Below are positions 5,460 to 5,651 of a stretch of 5,651 nt of DNA, piece after piece. Numbering within the stretch: the stretch's first letter is position 1; every line of letters begins with the position of its first letter. The translations under genes and the position numbers were made by a program. The notes beneath the pieces are model-generated. The model saw nothing but the letters and a program-made list of their open reading frames with translations, did not search any database and was not told the origin of the DNA. Source of the DNA: a bacterium (GTDB taxonomy: Bacteria; Patescibacteria; Gracilibacteria; 1-14-2-50-48-13); contig JAUIFW010000068.1 of NCBI GenBank assembly GCA_030430105.1, forward strand, positions 1-5,651, in the 5' to 3' direction.

Positions 5460-5651
5460 CTATTGAATGCTTATACCATATCCATCCGCATTTGCAGACC
5501 CTACAAACCTTCCTGTGGCGATGCTTCCACTTGCGGTAAAACTCACTGTTTCGCCACTAGAGTAGGACTCGCCTTGTATGGTTACAGATCCCCAGCCACT
5601 GAGCGCCCCTGAGAGTGAAAGATTTCCCTTATCGTCCACAGATCCGCTACA
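5460..5651 (-). CDS. C-terminal 63 residues of a Gly/Ser-rich beta-type protein (5' end outside window)
   Basis: The minus-strand frame that enters at 5651 is open for 63 codons and ends at TAG (5462-5460). The sequence begins CSGSVDDKGNLSLSGALSGW and ends GSANADGYGISIQ. It is rich in Gly, Ser and Thr, with hydrophobic residues alternating in short strands (SVTIQG, VSFTASGS, TGRFVGSA), and has only a few Lys/Arg. This composition is typical of extracellular or surface beta-sandwich or beta-helix tails, but I cannot name a family and the N-terminus that would show a signal peptide is missing. The stop codon is 1 nt from the msrA ATG, so the two are probably cotranscribed. The frame is supported by its continuity, its protein-like pattern and the tight junction. 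Confidence 0.7.
   Translation of the reverse strand, partial: CSGSVDDKGNLSLSGALSGWGSVTIQGESYSSGETVSFTASGSIATGRFVGSANADGYGISIQ
5470..5497 (-). promoter_or_regulatory. Possible weak promoter for msrA inside the upstream gene
   Basis: On the minus strand TATAAG (5475-5470, 5 of 6 matches to TATAAT) is preceded by TGG, an extended -10, and by CTGCAA (5497-5492, 3 of 6 matches) at a 16-nt spacing. The msrA ATG is 11 nt downstream, so a transcript would have a leader of only about 4 nt. The arrangement resembles the serS leader promoter, but the -35 is poor and it lies within coding sequence. Confidence 0.3.

Overview
The window is a compact stretch of bacterial chromosome with every recognisable gene on the minus strand. 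In transcription order (high to low coordinate) it holds: the last 63 codons of a Gly/Ser-rich, beta-type protein; msrA (peptide methionine sulfoxide reductase A); a leader region with a promoter, a 15-codon leader peptide and a predicted transcription attenuator; serS (seryl-tRNA synthetase); a 556-residue protein of unknown function; a class I photolyase/cryptochrome gene; and the start of a second unknown gene that runs off the window at base 1. I see no tRNA, rRNA, CRISPR array, insertion sequence or phage gene, and no gene-free gap longer than about 180 bases.

The most interesting region is 4774-4914, upstream of serS. An extended -10 promoter is followed after only 6 nt by a short ORF, MKTTYARTGFTSSSI, whose end carries three consecutive serine codons. 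Four complementary segments follow: the Ser codons (1) can pair with GGGGGA (2); GGGGGAG (2) can pair with CTCCCCC (3); and TCCCC in (3) can pair with GGGGA (4), which runs directly into six Ts. This is the layout of classical ribosome-mediated attenuation, as in trp, his or pheST leaders, here with serine codons in front of the gene that charges tRNA-Ser. The model is that scarce Ser-tRNA stalls the ribosome on the Ser codons, 2:3 forms, the terminator fails and serS is transcribed.

A second pattern is that two start codons (the leader peptide and the photolyase) lie exactly 6 nt downstream of a -10-like hexamer preceded by a 16-nt spacer and a -35-like hexamer. These look like leaderless transcripts. 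Only the gene starting at 295 has a strong Shine-Dalgarno sequence.

Organism: a bacterium using the standard code, since TAA, TAG and TGA all end genes here. The SerRS variant motifs (GSYGKD in motif 2, NDATAFALGR in motif 3, SAE in place of TxE) remind me of SerRS from candidate-phyla (Patescibacteria/CPR-like) bacteria, while the photolyase resembles Bacteroidota proteins. Both impressions are from memory, so I leave the phylum open. Functionally the neighbourhood mixes translation (serS) with damage repair (msrA for oxidised methionine, photolyase for UV lesions), but the several internal promoters argue against a single operon.
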